NCBI RefSeq assembly: GCF_003095395.1
Contig: NZ_QEIJ01000001.1
Location: 558,001 to 622,000 of the forward strand
Length of the DNA: 64,000 nt
From: Microbacterium sp. Gd 4-13
Lineage (GTDB): Bacteria > Actinomycetota > Actinomycetes > Actinomycetales > Microbacteriaceae
Direction: 5' to 3'
Positions 21,669 through 29,343 of the stretch are shown here, one piece after another. The position numbers and the translations under genes are program-made. Below the pieces are notes generated by a model. It was not told where the DNA came from and ran no database searches. It saw only the letters and a program-made list of their open reading frames with translations. Every line of letters begins with the position of its first letter. Positions within the stretch are counted from its first letter, which is position 1.

Positions 21669-21878
21669 ATGACCGAAGCGAAGACGCGCAGGCTGTGGGT
21701 GGCCTATGGGCCGGCGGGTGCCGTGGGCAAGATTCAGACCGACGACGAGTCGTACGTCGTCCAGATGGCGGGTGCGGACGAGGAACTCGGGCGGTACCCG
21801 ACCATGGAGATCGCCAAATCCGCCCTCACCGCGCATCTGAAGCCGGGGTCTGAGCGCCCCGAGTTCCGCGAGCACTAA
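21669..21878 (+). CDS. Small conserved-looking hypothetical protein
   Basis: The 69-residue product has regular structure (RRLWVAYGPAGAVGKIQTDD, then SYVVQMAGADEELGRYPTME) and good codon use, but I do not recognise a family. AAGGAG at 21657-21662 favours the second ATG (21669, 6-base spacing) over the first at 21666. A TAGCGT hexamer at 21636-21641 could be its -10 box. It is a single gene between tRNA-Arg and yczE. Confidence 0.6.
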   Translation: MTEAKTRRLWVAYGPAGAVGKIQTDDESYVVQMAGADEELGRYPTMEIAKSALTAHLKPGSERPEFREH

Positions 21879-21896
21879 GACAGGAGTGCCGGGCGG

Positions 21897-22496
21897 TCAG
21901 GCGTCGACCCGGACCCGGCGCCGTTCTTTCACGTCCAACAGCGGCAGCGCGTGGTGCACGAGCGGACCGATGCAGATCGCGAAGACCACGGTGCCCACGC
22001 CGACGGTCCCGCCCAGCAGCCAGCCGGCGATGAGCACTGTGCTCTCGACGAGGAGTCGGCACACCCAGATCGGCCACCCGAGACGGCGGTGCAGGCCGGT
22101 CATGAGGCCGTCTCGCGGTCCCGGGCCGAAAGCGGCTCCCAGGTAGAGGCCGGAGGCGAACGCGACCAGCAGAATCCCGCCGGCCAGCATCGCGCCGCCC
22201 GCCCAGAGGTCCGGTGCGGCAGGTACGAGCGCGAGTGTCGCTTGCAGAGAGGTGCCCACGAGCGCGACATTCGCGATGGTGCCGATTCCGGGCTTCTGTC
22301 GGAGCGGGATCCAGACGAGGAGCACGAGCCCGCCGAGGATGTTCGTCACCCAGCCGATGCCGATGCCGGTGTGGATCGAGATGCCCTCGGCGAAGACGGT
22401 CCACGGGTCGACACCCCACCCGGCGCGGACGGTCAGGGCGCATCCTGCGCCGTACAGCACCAGGCCGATGAGGAGTTGGAGGATGCGTCGAGCCAT
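21897..22496 (-). CDS. yczE: YczE/YyaS/YitT-type integral membrane protein
   Basis: The 199-residue protein is nearly all hydrophobic, with about five membrane segments (LLIGLVLYGAGCALTV, ILGGLVLLVWIPL, GILLVAFASGLYLGAAFG, LLVESTVLIAGWLLGGTVG and a last one). GWGVDPWTVFAEG and GPGPRDGLMTGL are family hallmarks of YczE-like proteins; the transported compound is unknown. It is divergent from a MocR-type regulator, the usual arrangement of YczE with YczR. ATG 22496 is preferred over a TTG four codons upstream. Confidence 0.85.
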   Translation of the reverse strand: MARRILQLLIGLVLYGAGCALTVRAGWGVDPWTVFAEGISIHTGIGIGWVTNILGGLVLLVWIPLRQKPGIGTIANVALVGTSLQATLALVPAAPDLWAGGAMLAGGILLVAFASGLYLGAAFGPGPRDGLMTGLHRRLGWPIWVCRLLVESTVLIAGWLLGGTVGVGTVVFAICIGPLVHHALPLLDVKERRRVRVDA

Positions 22497-22503
22497 GCGA
22501 ATA

Positions 22504-22541
22504 TCCAATCAGGCAATTGGATCACACTGAACAGTCCAATC
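22504..22541. promoter_or_regulatory. Candidate YczR operator with three TCCAAT boxes
   Basis: Boxes TCCAATC (22504-22510), ATTGGATC (22516-22523) and GTCCAATC (22534-22541) lie between yczE and the regulator gene. The first two form an inverted repeat with a 5-base centre; first and third are direct repeats 31 bases apart, about three helix turns. The array ends five bases before the TAATGT -10 box of the regulator, fitting autoregulation. Confidence 0.5.
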
Positions 22542-22545
22542 CCGG

Positions 22546-22551
22546 TAATGT
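22546..22551 (+). promoter_or_regulatory. -10 hexamer TAATGT of the MocR-type regulator
   Basis: TAATGT ends 7 bases from ATG 22558; predicted leaderless and adjacent to the TCCAAT boxes. Confidence 0.55.
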
Positions 22552-22557
22552 GGATTC

Positions 22558-23976
22558 ATGGACTCACGGATATCGGCCCGCTCCCTCGCTGCCTCTCTGG
22601 GAGGGTGGCGGTCGAAGGAGCCGGTGTACGAGGCCCTGGCGGATGGCATCCGACTCCTGTGCCTCGACAATCGGATCGCACCGCGCACGGCGCTTCCGGC
22701 AGAGCGCGAACTCTCCGCCGAGCTGCGCCTGAGCCGCACGACCGTGGCGGCCGCGTACCGGAGCCTGCGCGACACCGGGCACATCGAGAGCGTTCGCGGC
22801 TCCGGCAGCATCACTCTGCCGCTGCGGCGCACGGATCCGGGGCATCGCGCCACCGGCGATGAGACGATCGACCTTCAGCAGGCGAGTCCACCGGCGTGGC
22901 CGGGACTCGCCGGCGTCATCACCGAGGTGGCCGCCGGCGCTGCGACGCTCGTCTCCACGGTCGGCTACGACATCGTCGGCCGCCCCGGTCTGCGAGATGC
23001 CATCGCCGCCCGCTACACGGCTCGGGGGATTCCGACGTCGCCCGACGAGGTGATGATCACGACAGGGGCGCAGAGCGCGATCCACCTCATCGCGTCGGTG
23101 CTGCTGGGCCGCGCCGACAGAGTGCTCATCGAGACGCCCACCTACCCCCACGCGGCCGACGCCTTCCGCCGAGCCGGCGCTCGCATGGTCGGCGTTCCGG
23201 TGACGACGTCGGATGGATGGGACCTCGATCGCGCCGAGCAGGCGTTCGCGCGAACCCTCCCGGTGCTCGCCTACCTGATGCCCGATTTCCAGAATCCGAC
23301 GGGTCGCACGATGACGGCGCAGGAGCGTGCGATCATCGCTGCCGCCGCCGACCGTTCGGGCACGCTCGTCGTCGTCGACGAGACCACGTCGGATCTCAAC
23401 ATCGACCGAGCGGTCGAGCCGGAGCCGTTCGGTCGGGGGGAGGACCTGATCCGCCTCGGGTCGCTCGGCAAGACGGTGTGGGGTGGCCTGCGGATCGGTT
23501 GGATCCGCGCGGAGGTGGAGCTCATTCGTCGCCTGGTTTCGGCGCGGGCGGTGCACGACCTCGGCACGCCGGAGATCGAACAGGCGGTCGCGGAGGCGCT
23601 CCTGCCGCGTCTCGACGAGATCGCCCATCAACGCGCCCACCTGTTGCGACAGGGGCGCGATGCCGTCTCAGCGGCGCTGCGCGATCGGCTTCCTCAGTGG
23701 CGGGTGCCCGCCGCCGATGGAGGAGTCTCGCTGTGGGTCGAACTGGATGCCCCGCTGAGTTCCGGGCTGGTCATGGCCGCGCGAGCGCGGGGGTTGTACC
23801 TCTCGGCCGGTTCACGTTTCGCGGTCGAGGGCGGCTACGACCGCCACCTGCGCGTGCCCTTCACGGCCCCGGCGGCAAGCCTCGTCAGCGCCGTGTCGAT
23901 CCTGGAGCAGGTCTGGCCGACCGTGCACGACGGTGCGCCTCGCGCGCTCGTCGACAGCTTCGACGCCGTGGTCTGA
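22558..23976 (+). CDS. yczR: MocR-family regulator with aminotransferase domain (YczR-like)
   Basis: GntR-type winged helix at about residues 18-85 (PAERELSAELRLSRTTVAAAYRSLRDTGH), then a class I aminotransferase fold. The PLP-binding Lys is in GSLGKTVWGGLRIGW, and the substrate region shows LMPDFQNPTGRTM and VVDETTSDL. The 472-residue length fits MocR proteins, which bind DNA and sense vitamin B6 forms or amino compounds. Divergence from yczE points to the YczR subgroup, likely controlling yczE and itself. The ligand is not known. Confidence 0.88.
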   Translation: MDSRISARSLAASLGGWRSKEPVYEALADGIRLLCLDNRIAPRTALPAERELSAELRLSRTTVAAAYRSLRDTGHIESVRGSGSITLPLRRTDPGHRATGDETIDLQQASPPAWPGLAGVITEVAAGAATLVSTVGYDIVGRPGLRDAIAARYTARGIPTSPDEVMITTGAQSAIHLIASVLLGRADRVLIETPTYPHAADAFRRAGARMVGVPVTTSDGWDLDRAEQAFARTLPVLAYLMPDFQNPTGRTMTAQERAIIAAAADRSGTLVVVDETTSDLNIDRAVEPEPFGRGEDLIRLGSLGKTVWGGLRIGWIRAEVELIRRLVSARAVHDLGTPEIEQAVAEALLPRLDEIAHQRAHLLRQGRDAVSAALRDRLPQWRVPAADGGVSLWVELDAPLSSGLVMAARARGLYLSAGSRFAVEGGYDRHLRVPFTAPAASLVSAVSILEQVWPTVHDGAPRALVDSFDAVV

Positions 23977-23979
23977 ACG

Positions 23980-24231
23980 TCACCGCTGATAGCGGAGGCA
24001 GTCGAACGCGTCGGAGACGGCCCAGAATTCGCCGAGCGAGCGGAACGAACGCGTGCCGCCGTGGTAGCGCTCCGCCCGGAAGCTCCACTCGTCGCCGCTC
24101 GCTATGGCACGCACATGGCCGAGCGGTCTTCCGTCAGCGTCTGCCACTCGCCACAGCGTCGGCGCCGCGCGGGTGAGGCGCACCCACGGTGGGAGGTCGA
24201 ATGTCGGGGTGTCTCGCTCCAGAATCTGCAT
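23980..24231 (-). CDS. Small conserved-looking hypothetical protein
   Basis: The 83-residue product (FDLPPWVRLTRAAPTLWRVA, PLGHVRAIASGDEWSFRAER, SFRSLGEFWAVSDAFDCLRY) reads like a compact beta-sheet protein that could bind something small. I do not recognise the family. GGAGG lies 7 bases before ATG 24231, a good Shine-Dalgarno site. It converges with the regulator gene, with 3 bases between stops, and is divergent from ssb. Confidence 0.65.
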   Translation of the reverse strand: MQILERDTPTFDLPPWVRLTRAAPTLWRVADADGRPLGHVRAIASGDEWSFRAERYHGGTRSFRSLGEFWAVSDAFDCLRYQR

Positions 24232-24390
24232 GATCGTTCCTCCGTCCGAGTTCGAAGATATGTCCGACCTCCGACATCGCGCCCCGGGGCCAGCGGTTCG
24301 CCGATCGGCTCCTCCCCACCGGGTGACGGCGGCGTGGTCATCCCCAGAAGCACATCGTGCGCCGCCCCGCGTCGGCCCCACGGCGAAGCT

Positions 24391-24435
24391 GGATGCGCTC
24401 CGGCGCCCGACGGGCACTCGGGTGCCGGAGCATCC
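24391..24435 (+). promoter_or_regulatory. Strong leader hairpin before the ssb-like gene (attenuator candidate)
   Basis: A 14-base arm (24397-24410) pairs with 24418-24431 with a single G-U and a 7-base loop. GGATG at 24391-24395 can pair on with CATCC at 24431-24435 by a small slip past a two-base bulge. The stem ends about 20 bases before the ATG, next to the Shine-Dalgarno GGAAAGGA. Confidence 0.5.
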
Positions 24436-24454
24436 CCGACGGAAAGGAACCGAA

Positions 24455-24988
24455 ATGACCGACACCATCACGTTCACGGGCAATCTCGCTGCAGAGCCGG
24501 AACAACGAATTCTCGGAGGCGGCGTGTCCGTCACCAATTTCCGCGTCGGGTCCACGCACCGCCGGTTCGACAAGTCGACCGAGCGATGGGTCGATGTGTA
24601 CACGAACTGGTACCAGGTGTCGGCGTACCGCGCGCTCGGCGAGAACGCCTACGCTTCGCTCCACAAGGGGGATCGCGTGATCGTCACGGGCCGCCTGCGT
24701 CTGCGCGAGTGGGACAACGGCACCAAGCGCGGTCTCGCCGTCGAGGTCGAGGCGGACGCCGTCGGGCACGATCTGCTCCGGGGGCGCACGACCTTCCACA
24801 AGAACCGCGCCGCCGTCGAGCCCGGAGCGTCGGGCCCTGAGGTCGGGGCCGTCGCGGAGTCGTCGGGGCCCGCGCCCGTCGCCGTGGGAGCCTCGCCGGT
24901 CGCCGCGACCGACGCCGGCGGGTGGGGCATTCCGGCCGCGACGGTTGACCTCGCGCCCGAGGCCGAGCTCGCCGACACTCCATTCTGA
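24455..24988 (+). CDS. ssb: Single-stranded DNA-binding protein, extra paralogue
   Basis: OB-fold SSB of 177 residues: MTDTITFTGNLAAEPEQRIL, FRVGSTHRRFDKSTERWVD, NWYQVSAYRALGENAYASLHKGDRVIVTGRL. The rest is a low-complexity Ala/Gly/Pro linker and ends in ADTPF, a shortened form of the acidic SSB tip (usually DDIPF) that binds partner proteins. It is not near rpsF/rpsR, where the main ssb of actinobacteria sits, so it is probably the second SSB used in repair or competence-like processes. ATG 24455 follows AAAGGA. Confidence 0.85.
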   Translation: MTDTITFTGNLAAEPEQRILGGGVSVTNFRVGSTHRRFDKSTERWVDVYTNWYQVSAYRALGENAYASLHKGDRVIVTGRLRLREWDNGTKRGLAVEVEADAVGHDLLRGRTTFHKNRAAVEPGASGPEVGAVAESSGPAPVAVGASPVAATDAGGWGIPAATVDLAPEAELADTPF

Positions 24989-24998
24989 GGTGCGCCCG

Positions 24999-25004
24999 TA
25001 GACT
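24999..25004 (+). promoter_or_regulatory. -10 hexamer TAGACT of the lipoprotein gene
   Basis: TAGACT ends 7 bases from GTG 25011; predicted leaderless. Confidence 0.6.
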
Positions 25005-25010
25005 CGCAGC

Positions 25011-25493
25011 GTGATCGGATCCACCGCCTCCCGCCGTGCCGGCCTCGTCGTGCTCGCCGTCGCCGCGGCGACCGCTCTGGTCGGGTGCACCGATACGTCC
25101 GAGCCCGCGCCGACCGCGACGGTCTCGCTCACCCCGACGGCCGAGGCGCCGCCCACGGCCGAGGCGCCGACTCTCGTTCCGGACGGCGATGCTTCGGCGA
25201 ACCTCCCGTATTTCGCGCAGATCGTGCAGTCGGTCGCTGCCGGACCCGACACCGGGCGTGCATACGTCGATGCCCTGGTCGCCGCGGGGTTCGACAAGGC
25301 GGCCATGCAGGTGACCGAGAACCAGTCGACGGTCGGCAATGCGGCAGAGAGCATGCAGTTCTCGGTGCGGTGGGGAGACGAGTGCCTGATCGGGCAGGTC
25401 GGCCCCTCGACAGGACAGCCCGTGGCCGTGGTCATGCCGGGACTCGCGGCCGGTCGGTGCCTCGTTGGCAACACCCGCCCGATCGATTGGTGA
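25011..25493 (+). CDS. Putative secreted lipoprotein
   Basis: The 160-residue protein has a positively charged start (RR), a hydrophobic core and the lipobox ALVGC at residues 22-26, so Cys26 would carry the lipid. A Thr/Pro/Ala-rich linker follows, then a folded domain with two cysteines (GDECLIGQVG and AGRCLVGNTRPIDW) that may form a disulfide. It resembles the DUF6993-type lipoproteins of Microbacteriaceae, but I am not certain of this. Function unknown. Confidence 0.75.
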   Translation: MIGSTASRRAGLVVLAVAAATALVGCTDTSEPAPTATVSLTPTAEAPPTAEAPTLVPDGDASANLPYFAQIVQSVAAGPDTGRAYVDALVAAGFDKAAMQVTENQSTVGNAAESMQFSVRWGDECLIGQVGPSTGQPVAVVMPGLAAGRCLVGNTRPIDW

Positions 25494-25525
25494 CCCCGCG
25501 CCTCGGACGGCCCGGCTCGCGCCCC

Positions 25526-25531
25526 TAGACT
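25526..25531 (+). promoter_or_regulatory. -10 hexamer TAGACT of ettA
   Basis: TAGACT ends 10 bases from ATG 25541, giving a predicted leader of only about three bases; a slight exception to the 7-8 base rule seen elsewhere in the window. Confidence 0.5.
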
Positions 25532-25540
25532 GGGAACGAT

Positions 25541-27220
25541 ATGGCTGAGTACATCTATCAGATGGTCCGCGCGCGAAAAGCCGTGGGCGACAAATTGATC
25601 CTCGACGACGTCACGATGTCGTTCCTCCCCGGCGCGAAGATCGGAATGGTCGGTCCGAACGGTGCCGGGAAGTCGACGATCCTGAAGATCATGGCGGGGA
25701 TGGACACGCCATCCAACGGCGAGGCGAAGCTCAGTCCGGGCTTCTCGGTCGGCATCCTGATGCAGGAGCCCGAACTCGACGAGACCAAGACCGTTCTGGA
25801 GAACATCCAGGAGGGCATCGCCATCAAGGCGAAGGTCGACCGCTTCAATGAGATCTCGGCGCTGATGTCCGACCCCGACGCCGACTTCGACGCACTCCTC
25901 GCCGAGATGGGCACCCTGCAGGAAGAGATCGACGCCGCCGACGCGTGGGATCTCGACTCACAGCTCGAGCAGGCCATGTCGGCGCTGCGCACCCCGCCCA
26001 GCGATGCGGCGATCGCCAACCTCTCCGGTGGTGAGAAGCGACGCGTCGCGCTCACCAAGCTGCTCCTCCAGAAGCCCGACCTGCTGCTGCTGGACGAGCC
26101 CACCAACCACCTGGATGCCGAGAGCGTGCAGTGGCTCGAGCAGCACCTGCAGAAGTATGCCGGCGCCGTCATCGCCATCACGCACGACCGGTACTTCCTC
26201 GACAACGTCGCGGAGTGGATCGCCGAGGTCGACCGCGGTCGCCTCATCGGATACGAGGGCAACTACTCGACCTATCTCGAGAAGAAGGGCCAGCGCCTCG
26301 AGGTGCAGGGCAAGAAGGACGCCAAGCTCGCCAAGCGCCTCTCCGAGGAGCTCGAGTGGGTGCGCTCCAACGCCAAGGGCCGCCAGGTCAAGTCGAAGGC
26401 TCGACTCGCACGCTACGAGGAGATGGCCGCCGAGGCCGACCGCACGCGCAAGCTCGACTTCGACGAGATCCAGATCCCGCCGGGCCCGCGCCTGGGCAGC
26501 ATCGTGATCGAGGCGAAGAAGCTGCAGAAGGGCTTCGACGGGCGCTCGCTCATCTCGAACCTGAGCTTCAGCCTGCCGCCCAACGGAATCGTGGGCGTGA
26601 TCGGTCCGAACGGTGTCGGAAAGACGACGCTCTTCAAGACCATCGTGGGGCTCGAGCCCGTCGACGGTGGCGAGGTCAAGATCGGCGAAACCGTCAAGAT
26701 CAGCTACGTCGATCAGAACCGGTCGAACATCGACCCCCAGAAGACCCTGTGGGAGGTCGTGTCCGACGGACTCGACATCATCACGATCGGCAAGGTCGAG
26801 ATCCCCTCGCGCGCCTACGTGTCGAAGTTCGGCTTCAAAGGACCCGACCAGCAGAAGAAGGCGGGCGTGCTCTCCGGTGGAGAGCGCAACCGTCTCAACC
26901 TGGCGCTCACCCTCAAGGAGGGCGGCAACCTCCTCCTCCTCGACGAGCCGACGAACGACCTCGACGTCGAGACGCTGAGCTCGCTCGAGAACGCGCTGCT
27001 CGAATTCCCCGGCTGCGCCGTGGTCATCACCCACGACCGGTGGTTCCTCGACCGCATCGCGACGCACATCCTCGCGTACGAGGGAACCGACGAGAACCCC
27101 GATCAGTGGTACTGGTTCGAGGGCAACTTCGAGGCGTACGAGGCGAACAAGGTCGAGCGGCTCGGTCCGGACGCCGCCAACCCCAGCCGCTCGTCGTACC
27201 GCAAGCTCACGCGTGACTGA
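25541..27220 (+). CDS. ettA: Energy-dependent translational throttle protein EttA (ABC-F)
   Basis: EttA binds the ribosomal E site and gates the first peptide bond according to the ADP/ATP ratio. The 559-residue protein has two ABC domains: Walker A GPNGAGKST and GPNGVGKTT, signatures NLSGGEKRRVAL and LSGGERNRLNLAL, Walker B LLLLDEPTNHLD and LLLLDEPTNDLD. Between them is the basic PtIM linker (YLEKKGQRLEVQGKKDAKLA). It has no membrane segments. The last 8 bases overlap the GTG of the following thioesterase gene. Confidence 0.96.
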   Translation: MAEYIYQMVRARKAVGDKLILDDVTMSFLPGAKIGMVGPNGAGKSTILKIMAGMDTPSNGEAKLSPGFSVGILMQEPELDETKTVLENIQEGIAIKAKVDRFNEISALMSDPDADFDALLAEMGTLQEEIDAADAWDLDSQLEQAMSALRTPPSDAAIANLSGGEKRRVALTKLLLQKPDLLLLDEPTNHLDAESVQWLEQHLQKYAGAVIAITHDRYFLDNVAEWIAEVDRGRLIGYEGNYSTYLEKKGQRLEVQGKKDAKLAKRLSEELEWVRSNAKGRQVKSKARLARYEEMAAEADRTRKLDFDEIQIPPGPRLGSIVIEAKKLQKGFDGRSLISNLSFSLPPNGIVGVIGPNGVGKTTLFKTIVGLEPVDGGEVKIGETVKISYVDQNRSNIDPQKTLWEVVSDGLDIITIGKVEIPSRAYVSKFGFKGPDQQKKAGVLSGGERNRLNLALTLKEGGNLLLLDEPTNDLDVETLSSLENALLEFPGCAVVITHDRWFLDRIATHILAYEGTDENPDQWYWFEGNFEAYEANKVERLGPDAANPSRSSYRKLTRD

Positions 27221-27752
27221 GACGTCCTCGGAGCGGGGGAGCGCCATCGAACCGGATGCTGCGCGCCCCCGCATCCACGTGCCCATCCATCTGCGATGGG
27301 GCGACCTCGACGCGCTCGGGCACGTCAACAACACCTCGATGCTGAAGCTGCTCGAGGAGGCTCGGCTCCGGGCGTTCTGGAAGGGCGACGGCGAGGCCGA
27401 TCCTCTTCCCACCGCGGTCTTCGAGATGGACGTGCTCGAGAGCGGCGGGTCGCGTGCAACGCTCATCGCGCGCCAGGAGATCGAGTACTACCGGCCCGTC
27501 CCCTACGGACAGCGACCGCTCGACGTGCAGATGTGGATCGGGCGCATGGGCGGATCGAGCGCCGACATCTGCTTCGAGGTCTACAGCCCCCTGGGTGACG
27601 AGACCCCGGTGATCTACGCTCGCGCGACGGCGGTCGTGGTGATCGTCGACACCGCGAGCGGCCGGCCGACCCGTTGGAGCGAGCTGGAGCGCGCAGCGTG
27701 GGCGCCGTTCATCGCAGCGCCCATCGACTACCGGCGGGGCTCCGCGTCCTGA
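27213..27752 (+). CDS. Acyl-CoA thioesterase, single hotdog domain (4HBT type)
   Basis: The 179-residue protein contains one hotdog fold: HLRWGDLDALGHVNNTSMLKLLEEARLR, where the Asp after RWGD is the usual catalytic acid of 4-hydroxybenzoyl-CoA thioesterase-like enzymes, then EYYRPVPYGQRPLDVQMWIG. Substrate unknown. The GTG lies inside ettA, so translation is probably coupled. Its 3' end overlaps the 3' end of the convergent tesB by 25 bases. Confidence 0.85.
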   Translation: MTETSSERGSAIEPDAARPRIHVPIHLRWGDLDALGHVNNTSMLKLLEEARLRAFWKGDGEADPLPTAVFEMDVLESGGSRATLIARQEIEYYRPVPYGQRPLDVQMWIGRMGGSSADICFEVYSPLGDETPVIYARATAVVVIVDTASGRPTRWSELERAAWAPFIAAPIDYRRGSAS

Positions 27753-28615
27753 CGCACCCGCACCATGACCTCTTGCGCGATGCTGGCGACGAGCGAGCCG
27801 TCCCGCGAGTAGATCCGCCCGTTCGACAGCCCGCGGCCGCCTCGGGCGCTGGGCGACTCTTGAACGTAGAGCAGCCACTCGTCGACACGTGCGGGGCGGT
27901 GCCACCACAAGGCGTGATCGAGGCTCGCAACTTTGAGCCCGGGGGTCGTCCACGCGATGCCGTGCGCGCGCATGATCGACTCCTGAATGGTCATGTCGCT
28001 CATGTACGCGAGGGCTGCGCGGTGGATTCCCGCGTCGTCGGGCAGAGTGCGTTTCACGCGCATCCACACCGCCTGCCGGGCCACGGGCTCGTCGACCTCG
28101 ACGTAGATGGGTGACGGCACGTGTCGAACGTCTATGGGGCGTTCGCGGAAGATCCGCCCGGAGTGCGGGTGCGCGCGAACGATCTCGCTCTCGATGTCGG
28201 GCAGCTCATCGGGGTCGGGGTACCCGTCGGGCATGGGCGCCTGATGCTCGAGGCCGGGATCCGCGTCCTGGAACGACGCGATCATCGAGAAGATCGGCAC
28301 GCCCGACTGATAGGCCTGGGTGCGCCGCGTCGAGAACGAGCGCCCGTCATGGATGCGATCGACCGAGAACGTAATGTCGGCGCTGGCGTCGCCCGGCCGG
28401 AGGAAGTACCCGTGCATGGAGTGCGGCGCGCGCTCGGCCGGGAGGGTGCGGGATGCAGCGACGACCGACTGAGCGAGCACCTGTCCGCCGTAGACGCGCC
28501 CGCCCGGCATCGCTTGCGAGACACCCGTGAAGATGTCCTCTGTCGTGCGCGCGCCCACGTCGCGGAGATCGAGCACCGCGAGCAGCGAGGCGACGGGATC
28601 GAGGGCGTGAGGCAC
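27728..28615 (-). CDS. tesB: Acyl-CoA thioesterase II (TesB)
   Basis: Double-hotdog thioesterase of 295 residues that hydrolyses medium- to long-chain acyl-CoAs. Motifs: IFTGVSQAMPGGRVYGGQVLAQ, HSMHGYFLRPGD, FSTRRTQAYQSG, and in the second half ALAYMSDMTI, GLKVASLDHALWWHRP and SNGRIYSRDGSLVASIAQE. GTG 28615 is preceded by GGGAG at 6 bases. The reverse-strand TAAACT at 28662-28657 would give a leader of about 35 bases. Confidence 0.93.
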   Translation of the reverse strand: MPHALDPVASLLAVLDLRDVGARTTEDIFTGVSQAMPGGRVYGGQVLAQSVVAASRTLPAERAPHSMHGYFLRPGDASADITFSVDRIHDGRSFSTRRTQAYQSGVPIFSMIASFQDADPGLEHQAPMPDGYPDPDELPDIESEIVRAHPHSGRIFRERPIDVRHVPSPIYVEVDEPVARQAVWMRVKRTLPDDAGIHRAALAYMSDMTIQESIMRAHGIAWTTPGLKVASLDHALWWHRPARVDEWLLYVQESPSARGGRGLSNGRIYSRDGSLVASIAQEVMVRVRQDAEPRR

Positions 28616-28655
28616 GTGATTCTCCCGTTCCGACGAGCATCCGCCCGCCACTTGG

Positions 28656-28662
28656 TAGTTTA
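28656..28662. promoter_or_regulatory. Shared bidirectional -10 element between tesB and the gene at 28669
   Basis: TAGTTTA reads TAGTTT on the plus strand (28656-28661; 8 bases from GTG 28669, leaderless) and TAAACT on the minus strand (28662-28657; leader of about 35 bases for tesB). It has the same design as the element at 6790-6796. Confidence 0.55.
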
Positions 28663-28668
28663 GGGCGG

Positions 28669-29343
28669 GTGTCCGCTCGCCTCGTGTTCCCCGATCCGCA
28701 GGGCGCCGCCGACGTCGTGACGTTCGCCTCCCGCGCCGCTCAGCTTGGCGACGGCGCCGTGCGGCTGCGCGCCGCAGAGGGGACTCTCGTGATGACGTCC
28801 GCCCCGCTCGCGCCGCGCGACCTGCTCGACGCCACCCCGACGGTGCTCGGCTTGCGCGCCACCGCGATCGATCCTGAGCTCGTCTGCGATCTCGTGCTGC
28901 CCGGCAGCGCTCTCGCGGTCGCTTCCGACGATGCGTCGCAGGTCGTCCTGCCCGATTCCGCCGTGACGGCGACGTGGGCCGGGATCTCGCCGCCGCGCGC
29001 GGGATGGCGACCCGTCGGCGAGGTCGCCGCATCCGTTCTCGCCTCGCGTGCGCAGGCGGGTATCGCCAGCGTCGCGCAGACCGTCCCGCGCGATGCGGGC
29101 GAGGAGATCGTGCAGAGCGTCCGGGCGGGCGTATGGGGTGCGGCCGAGCCCCTCCTCGACGGTCTGCCACTGGGCGCCGCCTTCGCGGCGTTCGCTCTCG
29201 GGTTCATCTCGGGCGAGGAGCAGGCCCAGGTGCGCGAAGCCGGCCCGTGGCGTCGGCTTTCGCTGCGACGGGGGCATGTGCTGGTGAGGACCACCGTCCG
29301 CAACGGGCTCACGGCCGTGCGTTCCACGGGCGCCGCGGGTTAG
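28669..29343 (+). CDS. Conserved hypothetical actinobacterial protein
   Basis: The 224-residue protein begins with a beta-rich domain (ARLVFPDPQGAADVVTFASR, GAVRLRAAEGTLVMTSAPLA) and continues with a helical C-terminal half (AGISPPRAGWRPVGEVAASV, LLDGLPLGAAFAAFALGFIS). I do not recognise a named family or catalytic motif. It has no signal peptide. The GTG start follows TAGTTT directly. The stop overlaps the convergent FAD dehydrogenase by four bases. Confidence 0.7.
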   Translation: MSARLVFPDPQGAADVVTFASRAAQLGDGAVRLRAAEGTLVMTSAPLAPRDLLDATPTVLGLRATAIDPELVCDLVLPGSALAVASDDASQVVLPDSAVTATWAGISPPRAGWRPVGEVAASVLASRAQAGIASVAQTVPRDAGEEIVQSVRAGVWGAAEPLLDGLPLGAAFAAFALGFISGEEQAQVREAGPWRRLSLRRGHVLVRTTVRNGLTAVRSTGAAG

